A DNA stretch of 64,000 bases from Peterkaempfera sp044755465 (GTDB lineage: Bacteria; Actinomycetota; Actinomycetes; Streptomycetales; Streptomycetaceae). The stretch lies in the NCBI RefSeq assembly GCF_044755465.1, contig NZ_JBIVRB010000004.1:124001-188000 (forward strand). The letters are read 5' to 3'. Below are positions 11,330 to 18,976 of the stretch, piece by piece. Positions within the stretch are counted from its first letter, which is position 1. Every line of letters starts with the position of its first letter. Position numbers and translations under genes: made by a program. The notes under the pieces are model-generated. The model was given only the letters and a program-made list of their open reading frames with translations. It was not told the origin of the DNA and did no database searches.

Positions 11330-11354
11330 CGACACGCCCGACCGCGTGGGTCGG
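11330..11354 (+). promoter_or_regulatory. Leader hairpin element, copy 2 (rpsJ leader)
   Basis: Identical over 25 nt to 1794-1818 in the rpsL leader. The stem is CCGACC, loop GCGTG, GGTCGG. It ends 59 nt before the rpsJ ATG. The match in sequence and in distance to the start codon suggests a shared leader signal for the str and S10 operons. Confidence 0.6.
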
Positions 11355-11378
11355 ACGAACGGCCAATGGGATGCCGTA

Positions 11379-11411
11379 GTGGCAAAACGACAGACAAGGA
11401 CTACGAAGTAG
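11379..11411 (+). other. Possible 10-codon leader ORF before rpsJ
   Basis: GTG at 11379 opens a frame VAKRQTRTTK that stops at 11409-11411, 2 nt before the rpsJ ATG. No clear ribosome-binding site precedes it. It could couple ribosomes into rpsJ or be chance. Codons are unlike the high-GC3 neighbours (AAA, CGA, ACA, AGG). Confidence 0.25.
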
Positions 11412-11413
11412 CC

Positions 11414-11722
11414 ATGGCGGGACAGAAGATCCGCATCCGGCTCAAGGCCTACGACCACGAGGTGATCGACTCCTCGGCGAAGAAGATCGTCGAAACGGTC
11501 ACCCGGACTGGTGCGCAGGTCGCGGGCCCGGTGCCGCTGCCCACTGAGAAGAACGTGTACTGCGTCATCCGCTCGCCGCACAAGTACAAGGACTCGCGCG
11601 AGCACTTCGAGATGCGCACGCACAAGCGCCTGATCGACATCCTCGACCCCACCCCGAAGACGGTTGACTCGCTGATGCGTCTCGACCTGCCGGCCGGTGT
11701 CGACATCGAGATCAAGCTCTGA
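11414..11722 (+). CDS. rpsJ: 30S ribosomal protein S10 (uS10)
   Basis: 102 residues, exact family length. uS10 is in the 30S head and also joins the NusB antitermination complex. The MAGQKIRIRLKAYDHEVID start and the PTEKNVYCVIRSPHKYKDSR loop are typical. ATG at 11414 is set by family conservation; an in-frame ATG at 11367 would add a non-conserved tail and is rejected. First gene of the S10 cluster; the spacing to rplC is 14 nt. Confidence 0.98.
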   Translation: MAGQKIRIRLKAYDHEVIDSSAKKIVETVTRTGAQVAGPVPLPTEKNVYCVIRSPHKYKDSREHFEMRTHKRLIDILDPTPKTVDSLMRLDLPAGVDIEIKL

Positions 11723-11736
11723 GAGGCGCACCGAAG

Positions 11737-12381
11737 ATGGCTAAGCAGATTAAGGGCATCCTGGGCGAGAAGCTCGGCATGACCCAGGTCTGGGACGAGA
11801 ACAACCGGATCGTTCCGGTGACCGTCGTCAAGGCTGGGCCCAATGTCGTGACCCAGGTCCACACCGCTGACACCACCGGCTACGACTCGGTGCAGATCGG
11901 CTTCGGCGAGATCGACCCGCGCAAGGTGAACAAGCCCCTTCAGGGCCACTTCGCCAAGGCCGGCGTCACTCCCCGCCGCCACCTGGTCGAGCTGCGCACC
12001 GTGGACGCGTCCGAGTACACCCTGGGCCAGGAGATCACCGCTGAGGTGTTCGACGCCGGTGTCAAGGTCGACGTGACCGGCACCAGCAAGGGCAAGGGCA
12101 CCGCCGGTGTCATGAAGCGCCACGGCTTCAAGGGCCTGGGCGCCGGACACGGCACGCAGCGCAAGCACCGCTCGCCCGGCTCGATCGGTGGCTGCGCCAC
12201 CCCGGGTCGCGTGTTCAAGGGCCTCCGCATGGCGGGCCGCATGGGCCACGAGCGTGTGACCACCCAGAACCTGACCGTTCACGCCGTTGACGCGGAGAAG
12301 GGCCTGCTGCTCATCAAGGGCGCAATCCCTGGTCCGAACGGCGGCCTCGTCCTGGTCCGCACCGCGGCCAAGGGGGCCTGA
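11737..12381 (+). CDS. rplC: 50S ribosomal protein L3 (uL3)
   Basis: 214 residues. uL3 is an early-assembly protein whose loop reaches the peptidyl transferase centre. The ILGEKLGMTQVWDE start, the KGKGTAGVMKRHGFKG loop and the HRSPGSIGGCATPGRVFKGLRMAGRMG finger (described here in part) are conserved. ATG at 11737 follows GAGAGGCG. It lies between rpsJ and rplD with short gaps, as in all S10 operons. Confidence 0.97.
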   Translation: MAKQIKGILGEKLGMTQVWDENNRIVPVTVVKAGPNVVTQVHTADTTGYDSVQIGFGEIDPRKVNKPLQGHFAKAGVTPRRHLVELRTVDASEYTLGQEITAEVFDAGVKVDVTGTSKGKGTAGVMKRHGFKGLGAGHGTQRKHRSPGSIGGCATPGRVFKGLRMAGRMGHERVTTQNLTVHAVDAEKGLLLIKGAIPGPNGGLVLVRTAAKGA

Positions 12382-12386
12382 AGCAG

Positions 12387-13064
12387 ATGAGCACCATTGA
12401 CATCCTCTCGCCCGCGGGCGAGAAGGCCGGCTCCATCGAGCTGCCCGCCGAGATCTTCGACGCCAAGGTCAGCATTCCGCTGATCCACCAGGTGGTCGTC
12501 GCCCAGCTGGCCGCTGCCCGTCAGGGCACCCACAAGGTGAAGACCCGTGGCGAGGTCCGCGGCGGCGGCAAGAAGCCGTACCGCCAGAAGGGCACCGGCC
12601 GCGCCCGCCAGGGCTCGACCCGCGCCCCGCAGTTCGCCGGTGGTGGCGTCGTGCACGGTCCCGTGCCGCGTGACTACTCGCAGCGGACCCCGAAGAAGAT
12701 GAAGGCCGCCGCCCTGCGCGGTGCCCTCACCGACCGGGCCCGCCACAACCGCATCCACGTCGTCACCGGCGTGATCGCGGCCGAGGCGCCGTCCACCAAG
12801 GCCGTCCGCCAGCTGTTCGGCAAGATCAGCGAGCGCAAGAACGTCCTGCTGGTCGTCGAGCGCGACGACGAGCTGGCGATCAAGTCGGCGCGCAACCTGC
12901 CGAGCGTTCACATCCTGGACGCCGGTCAGCTGAACACGTACGACGTGCTCGTCTCCGACGATGTGGTCTTCACCCAGGCCGCCTTCGAGCGCTTCGTGGC
13001 CGGTCCGGCCGCGTCCGCCAAGGCCGTCGCGTCCGAGGGCGAGCTCGAAGGGAGCGCCGCCTGA
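12387..13064 (+). CDS. rplD: 50S ribosomal protein L4 (uL4)
   Basis: 225 residues, slightly longer than enterobacterial L4. It binds 23S rRNA domain I and lines the exit tunnel; in E. coli it is also the autogenous repressor of the S10 operon. The tunnel loop KTRGEVRGGGKKPYRQKGTG is intact. The stop overlaps the rplW start by one base (TGATG), which implies coupled translation. The alanine-rich C-terminus is an actinobacterial feature. Confidence 0.97.
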   Translation: MSTIDILSPAGEKAGSIELPAEIFDAKVSIPLIHQVVVAQLAAARQGTHKVKTRGEVRGGGKKPYRQKGTGRARQGSTRAPQFAGGGVVHGPVPRDYSQRTPKKMKAAALRGALTDRARHNRIHVVTGVIAAEAPSTKAVRQLFGKISERKNVLLVVERDDELAIKSARNLPSVHILDAGQLNTYDVLVSDDVVFTQAAFERFVAGPAASAKAVASEGELEGSAA

Positions 13065-13384
13065 TGAGCGAGCAGGTTACGTCGAAGACGTTCACGGACC
13101 CCCGTGACGTGCTGGTGAAGCCGGTCATCTCGGAGAAGAGCTACAGCCTTCTCGACGAGAACAAGTACACGTTCATCGTGTCGCCGGGCGCCAACAAGAC
13201 CCAGATCAAGCAGGCGGTCGAAGCTGTCTTCTCGGTCAAGGTCACCGCGGTCAACACGATCAACCGGCAGGGCAAGCGCAAGCGCACCAAGACCGGTTTC
13301 GGCAAGCGCAAGGACACCAAGCGCGCCGTCGTGACCCTGGCCGAGGGCAGCCGCATCGACATCTTCGGTGGTCCGGTCTCCTAA
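13064..13384 (+). CDS. rplW: 50S ribosomal protein L23 (uL23)
   Basis: 106 residues. uL23 sits at the tunnel exit and docks trigger factor, SRP and the translocon. The PRDVLVKPVISEKSYSLL start and the KAAVEAVF-like helix (KQAVEAVFSVKVTAVNT) are typical. ATG shares a base with the rplD stop. The gap to rplB is 42 nt. Confidence 0.97.
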   Translation: MSEQVTSKTFTDPRDVLVKPVISEKSYSLLDENKYTFIVSPGANKTQIKQAVEAVFSVKVTAVNTINRQGKRKRTKTGFGKRKDTKRAVVTLAEGSRIDIFGGPVS

Positions 13385-13426
13385 CGGAGCATCGGATCGT
13401 CGATACGGACGAGGACGAAAGAAGCC

Positions 13427-14263
13427 ATGGGCATCCGCAAGTACAAGCCGACGACCCCGGGCCGTCGTGGCGCCAGCGTCGCCGACTTTGTCGAGATCAC
13501 GCGGTCCACGCCGGAGAAGTCGCTGGTTCGCCCCCTGCACAGCAAGGGCGGCCGTAACAACGCCGGTCGTGTCACCGCTCGCCACCAGGGTGGCGGCCAC
13601 AAGCGCGCCTTCCGCGTGATCGACTTCCGTCGGCACGACAAGGACGGCGTGCCGGCCAAGGTCGCGCACATCGAGTACGACCCCAACCGCACCGCTCGCA
13701 TCGCGCTGCTCCACTACGCGGACGGCGAGAAGCGCTACATCCTGGCCCCGGCCAAGCTGGCGCAGGGCGACCGGGTCGAGAACGGCGCCGGCGCCGACAT
13801 CAAGCCGGGCAACAACCTGCCGCTTCGCAACATCCCGGTGGGTACCGTCATCCACGCAGTCGAGCTGCGTCCCGGCGGCGGGGCCAAGATGGCCCGCTCC
13901 GCCGGCGCGAGCATCCAGCTGCTGGCCAAGGAGGGGCGCATGGCGCACCTCCGTATGCCCTCCGGCGAGATCCGCCTGGTCGACGTGCGCTGCCGCGCCA
14001 CCGTCGGCGAGGTCGGCAACGCCGAGCAGTCGAACATCAACTGGGGCAAGGCCGGTCGTATGCGCTGGAAGGGCGTCCGCCCGACCGTGCGTGGTGTGGC
14101 CATGAACCCGATCGACCACCCGCACGGTGGTGGTGAGGGTAAGACCTCCGGTGGTCGCCACCCGGTCTCGCCGTGGGGCAAGCCCGAGGGCCGTACCCGG
14201 CGCCCGAACAAGGCGTCGGACAAGCTCATCGTGCGCCGCCGCAAGACCAACAAGAAGCGCTAG
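13427..14263 (+). CDS. rplB: 50S ribosomal protein L2 (uL2)
   Basis: 278 residues. uL2 is needed for subunit joining and peptidyl transfer. The essential histidine lies in the MNPIDHPHGGGEGKTSGGRH loop near residue 230. ATG at 13427 follows GAGGACGAAAG. The basic tail ends RRRKTNKKR. rpsS follows after 11 nt. Confidence 0.98.
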   Translation: MGIRKYKPTTPGRRGASVADFVEITRSTPEKSLVRPLHSKGGRNNAGRVTARHQGGGHKRAFRVIDFRRHDKDGVPAKVAHIEYDPNRTARIALLHYADGEKRYILAPAKLAQGDRVENGAGADIKPGNNLPLRNIPVGTVIHAVELRPGGGAKMARSAGASIQLLAKEGRMAHLRMPSGEIRLVDVRCRATVGEVGNAEQSNINWGKAGRMRWKGVRPTVRGVAMNPIDHPHGGGEGKTSGGRHPVSPWGKPEGRTRRPNKASDKLIVRRRKTNKKR

Positions 14264-14274
14264 GAGCAGGTTCG

Positions 14275-14556
14275 ATGCCGCGCAGCCTCAAGAAGGGCCC
14301 CTTCATCGACGGCCACCTCGCCAAGAAGGTGGACGCCCAGAACGAAGCGGGCACCCAGAACGTCATCAAGACCTGGTCCCGTCGCTCGATGATCGTGCCG
14401 TCCATGCTCGGGCACACGATCGCGGTGCACGACGGCCGCAAGCACGTCCCGGTGTTCGTCACCGAGTCGATGGTCGGCCACAAGCTCGGTGAGTTCGCGC
14501 CGACCCGCACCTTCCGCGGCCACGAGAAGGACGACCGCAAGTCGCGTCGTCGCTGA
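14275..14556 (+). CDS. rpsS: 30S ribosomal protein S19 (uS19)
   Basis: 93 residues, exact length. uS19 forms part of the 30S head with uS13 and contacts the A-site region. MPRSLKKGPFIDGHL and GHKLGEFAPTRTFRGH are signature stretches. ATG at 14275 lies 11 nt after rplB with GGAGCAGG in between. The frame stays open upstream through rplB, but family length fixes the start. Confidence 0.98.
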   Translation: MPRSLKKGPFIDGHLAKKVDAQNEAGTQNVIKTWSRRSMIVPSMLGHTIAVHDGRKHVPVFVTESMVGHKLGEFAPTRTFRGHEKDDRKSRRR

Positions 14557-14608
14557 TCTGCGGAACTAGCGAAGACCGATGACTGACACCATCAACAAGG
14601 GGACAACC

Positions 14609-14956
14609 ATGGAAGCCAGGGCCCAGGCGCGGTACATCCGCGTCACGCCCATGAAGGCCCGCCGCGTGGTGGACCTCATCCGTGGCATGAGTGCCACGGA
14701 GGCCCAGGCGGTCCTGCGTTTCGCTCCGCAGGCCGCGACCGTGCCGGTCGGCAAGGTGCTTGACAGCGCCATCGCCAACGCCGTGCACAACTACAACCAC
14801 AACAACGTGGACGACCTCTTCATCTCCGAGGCCTACGTCGACGAGGGCCCGACCCTGAAGCGGTTCCGGCCGCGCGCCCAGGGCCGCGCCTACCGGATCC
14901 GCAAGCGGACCAGCCACATCACCGTGGTCGTCAGCAGCAAGGAAGGGACCCGGTAA
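14609..14956 (+). CDS. rplV: 50S ribosomal protein L22 (uL22)
   Basis: 115 residues from ATG 14609, which has AAGGGG at good spacing. uL22 has a long beta-hairpin in the exit tunnel; PMKARRVVDLIRGM and GPTLKRFRPRAQGRAYRI are conserved. An in-frame ATG at 14579 would add MTDTINKGTT; its ribosome-binding site is weaker (GCGAAGACC), so I prefer 14609, but either is possible. The stop shares one base with the rpsC start. Confidence 0.95.
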   Translation: MEARAQARYIRVTPMKARRVVDLIRGMSATEAQAVLRFAPQAATVPVGKVLDSAIANAVHNYNHNNVDDLFISEAYVDEGPTLKRFRPRAQGRAYRIRKRTSHITVVVSSKEGTR

Positions 14957-15795
14957 TGGGCCAGAAGGTTAACCCGCACGGGTTCCGGCTCGGCATCACC
15001 ACGGACTTCAAGTCCCGGTGGTACGCCGACAAGCTGTACAAGGACTACGTCAAGGAAGACGTCGCCATCCGCCGGATGATGACGCAGGGCATGGAGCGGG
15101 CCGGCATCTCCAAGGTGGAGATCGAGCGCACCCGCGACCGCGTCCGCGTCGACATCCACACCGCCCGGCCGGGCATCGTCATCGGCCGTCGCGGCGCGGA
15201 GGCCGACCGCATCCGCGGCGACCTGGAGAAGCTGACCGGCAAGCAGGTCCAGCTGAACATCCTCGAGGTCAAGAACCCCGAGATCGACGCGCAGCTGGTC
15301 GCCCAGGGCGTTGCCGAGCAGCTCTCCTCCCGGGTGTCCTTCCGCCGTGCCATGCGCAAGGCGATGCAGGGCACCATGAAGTCGGGTGCCAAGGGCATCA
15401 AGATCCAGTGCTCGGGCCGTCTCGGCGGTGCCGAGATGTCCCGCTCGGAGTTCTACCGCGAGGGCCGGGTGCCGCTGCACACCCTTCGCGCGAACGTCGA
15501 GTACGGCTTCTTCGAGGCCAAGACCACCTTCGGCCGCATCGGCGTGAAGGTCTGGATCTACAAGGGCGACGTCAAGAACATCGCCGAGGTCCGTGCCGAG
15601 AACGCCGCGGCCCGCGCCGGCAACCGCCCGGCCCGTGGCGGCGGCAGTGACCGCCCGGCTCGCGGCGGCGGTCGCGGTGGCGAGCGCGGCGGCCGTGGCG
15701 GCCGTCGTCCGCAGGGCGAGGCCCAGGCGGCTCCGGCCACCGAGGCTCCGGCTGCCGAGGCACCCACATCCAACAGCGCTGGAACGGAGGCCTGA
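14956..15795 (+). CDS. rpsC: 30S ribosomal protein S3 (uS3) with RGG-rich tail
   Basis: 279 residues, about 45 more than E. coli S3. Residues 1-215 hold the KH domain and S3 C-terminal domain (GQKVNPHGFRLG start, TARPGIVIGRRGAEADRI KH loop), which form the mRNA entry site. The remainder is a low-complexity tail with repeated RPARGGG and RGGRGG units and then an Ala/Pro/Glu-rich end. Arg/Gly tails on S3 are common in actinobacteria; the role is unknown. ATG overlaps the rplV stop by one base. Confidence 0.97.
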   Translation: MGQKVNPHGFRLGITTDFKSRWYADKLYKDYVKEDVAIRRMMTQGMERAGISKVEIERTRDRVRVDIHTARPGIVIGRRGAEADRIRGDLEKLTGKQVQLNILEVKNPEIDAQLVAQGVAEQLSSRVSFRRAMRKAMQGTMKSGAKGIKIQCSGRLGGAEMSRSEFYREGRVPLHTLRANVEYGFFEAKTTFGRIGVKVWIYKGDVKNIAEVRAENAAARAGNRPARGGGSDRPARGGGRGGERGGRGGRRPQGEAQAAPATEAPAAEAPTSNSAGTEA

Positions 15796-15799
15796 CCCA

Positions 15800-16219
15800 A
15801 TGCTGATCCCGCGCAGGGTCAAGCACCGCAAGCAGCACCACCCCAAGCGTCGGGGTGCTGCCAAGGGTGGCACCGAGCTCGCATTCGGCGAGTACGGTAT
15901 CCAGGCCGTCACCCCGGCCTACGTGACCAACCGGCAGATCGAGTCCGCTCGTATCGCCATCACCCGCCACATCCGCCGTGGCGGCAAGGTCTGGATCAAC
16001 ATCTACCCGGACCGTCCGCTCACCAAGAAGCCGGCCGAGACCCGCATGGGTTCCGGTAAGGGTTCGCCGGAGTGGTGGATCGCGAACGTCCACCCGGGAC
16101 GGGTGATGTTCGAGCTGTCCTACCCGAACGAGAAGGTTGCCCGGGAGGCGCTGACCCGCGCCGCCCACAAGCTTCCGATGAAGTGCCGGATTGTCCGGCG
16201 CGAGGCAGGTGAGAGCTGA
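15800..16219 (+). CDS. rplP: 50S ribosomal protein L16 (uL16)
   Basis: 139 residues. uL16 organises the A-site region of 23S rRNA. MLIPRRVKHRKQHHPKR and PLTKKPAETRMGSGKGSPEW are typical. ATG at 15800 lies 4 nt after the rpsC stop, set by family length. It ends with a TGATG overlap with rpmC. Confidence 0.98.
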   Translation: MLIPRRVKHRKQHHPKRRGAAKGGTELAFGEYGIQAVTPAYVTNRQIESARIAITRHIRRGGKVWINIYPDRPLTKKPAETRMGSGKGSPEWWIANVHPGRVMFELSYPNEKVAREALTRAAHKLPMKCRIVRREAGES

Positions 16220-16443
16220 TGTCGGCCGGCACCAAGGCTGCTGAGCTGCGCGGTCTGGCCGACGACGAGCTCGTCGGCAAGCTGCGCGAGGCCAAGGAGG
16301 AGCTGTTCAACCTCCGCTTCCAGGCGGCGACCGGGCAGCTCGACAACCACGGACGGCTCAAGCTCGTCCGGAAGGACATCGCGCGGATCTACACCCTGAT
16401 GCGCGAGCGCGAGCTGGGCATCGAGACGGTGGAGAGCGCCTGA
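16219..16443 (+). CDS. rpmC: 50S ribosomal protein L29 (uL29)
   Basis: 74 residues forming two helices. uL29 sits beside uL23 at the tunnel exit. ELRGLADDELVGKLREAKEELFNLRFQAATGQL matches the family (quoted here in part: NLRFQAATGQL). ATG overlaps the rplP stop and its own stop overlaps the rpsQ start, so three genes in a row are translationally coupled. Confidence 0.97.
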   Translation: MSAGTKAAELRGLADDELVGKLREAKEELFNLRFQAATGQLDNHGRLKLVRKDIARIYTLMRERELGIETVESA

Positions 16444-16736
16444 TGAGTGAGACTGTGAACGAGACTGCGAACACCGGCGCGCCGGAACGCGGCTTCCGCA
16501 AGACCCGCGAGGGTCTGGTCGTCAGCGACAAGATGGACAAGACCGTCGTCGTCGCCGTCGAGGACCGTGTCAAGCACGCGCTCTACGGCAAGGTCATCCG
16601 CCGTACGAACAAGCTGAAGGCGCACGACGAGCAGAACGCTTGCGGCGTCGGTGACCGTGTCCTCCTCATGGAGACCCGGCCGCTGTCCGCGACGAAGCGC
16701 TGGCGCGTCGTCGAGATCCTCGAGAAGGCCAAGTAA
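16443..16736 (+). CDS. rpsQ: 30S ribosomal protein S17 (uS17)
   Basis: 97 residues. uS17 is a primary 16S rRNA binder at the 5' domain. GLVVSDKMDKTVVVAVEDRV and GDRVLLMETRPLSATKRWRVVEI are conserved. The first 18 residues are an actinobacterial extension. It ends the S10 cluster; 115 nt separate it from rplN. Confidence 0.97.
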   Translation: MSETVNETANTGAPERGFRKTREGLVVSDKMDKTVVVAVEDRVKHALYGKVIRRTNKLKAHDEQNACGVGDRVLLMETRPLSATKRWRVVEILEKAK

Positions 16737-16851
16737 CGACCGCAGATTGGGCCGCGGCCTGTATGTGCAGGGATCGCTCGCGTGAGTGGGCGAGTCCGTG
16801 TGAGCAGCAGGCCGGCCCGGTCAGCGTGACGTTGACGATCAGGAGAAAGAC

Positions 16852-17220
16852 GTGATCCAGCAGGAGTCGCGACTGCGAGTCGCCGACAACACGGGTGCCA
16901 AGGAGATTCTCTGCATCCGCGTTCTCGGTGGCTCCGGCCGGCGCTACGCGGGCATCGGGGACGTCATCGTGGCTACCGTCAAGGACGCGATCCCCGGTGG
17001 CAATGTGAAGAAGGGCGACGTCATCAAGGCTGTCGTCGTGCGGACCGTGAAGGAGCGCCGTCGTCCCGACGGTTCCTACATCCGCTTCGACGAGAACGCC
17101 GCCGTCATCCTCAAGAACGACGGTGACCCCCGTGGCACCCGCATCTTCGGCCCGGTGGGCCGTGAGCTGCGCGAGAAGAAGTTCATGAAGATCATCTCGC
17201 TCGCGCCGGAGGTGCTCTAA
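16852..17220 (+). CDS. rplN: 50S ribosomal protein L14 (uL14)
   Basis: 122 residues, exact length. uL14 contacts 16S rRNA helix 14 and binds RsfS. MIQQESRLRVADNTGAKE and RIFGPVGRELREKKFMKI are typical. GTG at 16852 follows AGGAGAAAG. It heads the spc-type cluster. The 115-nt gap before it can pair GGCCTG near 16757 with CAGGCC near 16809, but I see no convincing promoter there. Confidence 0.97.
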   Translation: MIQQESRLRVADNTGAKEILCIRVLGGSGRRYAGIGDVIVATVKDAIPGGNVKKGDVIKAVVVRTVKERRRPDGSYIRFDENAAVILKNDGDPRGTRIFGPVGRELREKKFMKIISLAPEVL

Positions 17221-17223
17221 CCG

Positions 17224-17556
17224 ATGGCAGGCATGAAGATCAAGAAGGGTGACCTGGTCCAGGTCATCACCGGCAAGGACAAGGGCAAGCAGGGCAAGGT
17301 CATTCAGGCCTACCCCGCCGAGCAGCGCGTCCTGGTCGAGGGTGTCAACCGGGTCAAGAAGCACACCAAGGTCGGCCAGACCGCCCGTGGTGCCCAGACC
17401 GGCGGCATCGTGACCACCGAGGCCCCTGTCCACGTCAGCAACGTTCAGCTGGTCGTGGAGAAGGACGGCAAGAAGGTCGTCACCCGCGTCGGCTACCGCT
17501 TCGACGACGAGGGCAACAAGATCCGCGTTGCCAAGCGGACCGGTGAGGACATCTGA
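17224..17556 (+). CDS. rplX: 50S ribosomal protein L24 (uL24)
   Basis: 110 residues from ATG 17224, 3 nt after the rplN stop, with GGAGG at 17208. An internal ATG at 17233 (MKIKKGD) gives the 107-residue form often annotated; either start leaves the KOW motif (KKGDLVQVITGKDKGKQGKV) intact. uL24 starts 50S assembly near the tunnel exit. The stop overlaps the rplE start. Confidence 0.96.
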   Translation: MAGMKIKKGDLVQVITGKDKGKQGKVIQAYPAEQRVLVEGVNRVKKHTKVGQTARGAQTGGIVTTEAPVHVSNVQLVVEKDGKKVVTRVGYRFDDEGNKIRVAKRTGEDI

Positions 17557-18125
17557 TGAGCGAGACCACTGTCGAGAAGGTGCAGCCGCGCCTCAAGGAG
17601 CGGTACCGCGCTGAGATCAAGGGTCAGCTGCAGGAGCAGTTCTCGTACGACAACGTCATGCTGATCCCCGGCCTGGTCAAGGTCGTGGTCAACATGGGTG
17701 TCGGCGAGGCCGCCCGTGACAGCAAGCTGATCGAGGGCGCCATCCGCGACCTCACCGCGATCACCGGCCAGAAGCCGGCCGTGACGAAGGCCCGCAAGTC
17801 CATCGCGCAGTTCAAGCTGCGTGAGGGCCAGCCGATCGGCACCCACGTCACCCTCCGCGGTGACCGCATGTGGGAGTTCGTGGACCGTCTGGTGTCGCTG
17901 GCGCTGCCGCGTATCCGCGACTTCCGCGGTCTGTCGCCGAAGCAGTTCGACGGCCGGGGCAACTACACGTTCGGTCTGACCGAGCAGGTCATGTTCCACG
18001 AGATCGACCAGGACAAGGTCGACCGTCAGCGGGGCATGGACATCACCGTGGTTACCACCGCCCAGACTGACGACGAGGGCCGGGCGCTGCTGCGCGCCCT
18101 CGGCTTCCCGTTCAAGGAGAACTGA
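17556..18125 (+). CDS. rplE: 50S ribosomal protein L5 (uL5)
   Basis: 189 residues. uL5 binds 5S rRNA and forms the B1b intersubunit bridge. NMGVGEAARDSKLIEGA and QPIGTHVTLRGDRMWEFVDRL fit the family. ATG overlaps the rplX stop (TGATG). rpsZ follows after 2 nt. Confidence 0.98.
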   Translation: MSETTVEKVQPRLKERYRAEIKGQLQEQFSYDNVMLIPGLVKVVVNMGVGEAARDSKLIEGAIRDLTAITGQKPAVTKARKSIAQFKLREGQPIGTHVTLRGDRMWEFVDRLVSLALPRIRDFRGLSPKQFDGRGNYTFGLTEQVMFHEIDQDKVDRQRGMDITVVTTAQTDDEGRALLRALGFPFKEN

Positions 18126-18127
18126 CC

Positions 18128-18313
18128 GTGGCGAAGAAGTCCCTCATCGCGAAGTCGGAGCGCAAGCCGAAGTTCGCTGTCCGCGGTTACACCCGCTGCC
18201 AGCGCTGCGGACGCCCGCACTCCGTCTACCGCAAGTTCGGCCTCTGCCGTGTGTGCCTCCGTGAGATGGCCCACCGCGGCGAGCTGCCGGGCGTGACCAA
18301 GAGCTCCTGGTAG
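18128..18313 (+). CDS. rpsZ: 30S ribosomal protein S14, zinc-binding type (uS14)
   Basis: 61 residues: the short zinc-containing S14 with CQRC and CRVC pairs at Cys24/Cys27 and Cys40/Cys43, all four ligands present. Many actinobacteria carry a second, longer zinc-free rpsN elsewhere under Zur control; none is in this window. GTG at 18128 lies 2 nt after rplE. It is followed by a 233-nt gap with a nested palindrome and a possible promoter. Confidence 0.97.
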   Translation: MAKKSLIAKSERKPKFAVRGYTRCQRCGRPHSVYRKFGLCRVCLREMAHRGELPGVTKSSW

Positions 18314-18319
18314 CAGTCA

Positions 18320-18384
18320 GGGTCCCGACCCCACGCGTTTTGGGTACTCGCATGCGAGTCCCGTAAGGTAGTGGGGTCGGGCCC
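18320..18384 (+). promoter_or_regulatory. Nested palindrome over a possible promoter before rpsH
   Basis: An outer inverted repeat (GTCCCGACCCCAC-type arm from 18321 and GTGGGGTCGGG from 18371) encloses the 14-bp perfect palindrome ACTCGCATGCGAGT (18346-18359). That palindrome fills the spacer between TTGGGT (18340-18345) and TAAGGT (18364-18369), an 18-nt spaced promoter-like pair. It could be an operator on an rpsH promoter, or a folded terminator or attenuator after rpsZ. The arrangement is seen; the function is inferred. Confidence 0.5.
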
Positions 18385-18546
18385 CTGTTGCCCGGAGTCT
18401 CGTCCTGCGCGGGTTGAGCGAACGCAGTTCTCGTTCGGCTCTGTGCTGATTGAACTACACCGCAGGTCCCTGCCGCGCCTATCGCGCTCGTTCACGAGCG
18501 GGCTGCGCGCTGTCGGAAACCGCGGTGAGAGAGGCCTAAGGCCATC

Positions 18547-18954
18547 ATGACCATGACCGACCCGATCGCAGACATGCTGACGCGTCTGCGTAACGCGAAC
18601 TCGGCATACCACGACTCCGTGGCGATGCCGGCGAGCAAGATCAAGTCTCACATCGCGGAGATCCTCCAGCAGGAGGGCTACATCTCCGGGTGGAAGGTCG
18701 AGGAGCCGCAGGAGGGCGAGGTCGGCAAGAAGCTGACCATCGAGCTCAAGTTCGGCCCCAACCGTGAGCGCTCGATCGCCGGTATCAAGCGCATCAGCAA
18801 GCCGGGCCTGCGGGTCTACGCAAAGTCCACCAACCTGCCGAAGGTCCTCGGTGGCCTGGGTGTCGCGATCATCTCGACGTCCCAGGGCCTCCTGACCGGC
18901 CAGCAGGCCGCCAAGAAGGGTGTGGGCGGGGAAGTCCTCGCCTACGTCTGGTAA
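18547..18954 (+). CDS. rpsH: 30S ribosomal protein S8 (uS8)
   Basis: 135 residues. uS8 is a primary 16S binder and the spc operon repressor in E. coli. TMTDPIADMLTRLRNAN and the C-terminal STSQGLLTGQQAAKKGVGGE are typical. ATG at 18547 follows GAGAGAGGCC; the second ATG two codons later is also possible. It is separated from rpsZ by 233 nt, unusual for this operon. Confidence 0.97.
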   Translation: MTMTDPIADMLTRLRNANSAYHDSVAMPASKIKSHIAEILQQEGYISGWKVEEPQEGEVGKKLTIELKFGPNRERSIAGIKRISKPGLRVYAKSTNLPKVLGGLGVAIISTSQGLLTGQQAAKKGVGGEVLAYVW

Positions 18955-18976
18955 CTCGGGAAACGGAGGTATAGCC

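Noticed and set aside
11112..11411. 99-codon frame in the rpsJ leader
   Set aside because: No ribosome-binding site or homology; it covers the leader hairpin. Only its last ten codons are mentioned as a possible leader peptide.
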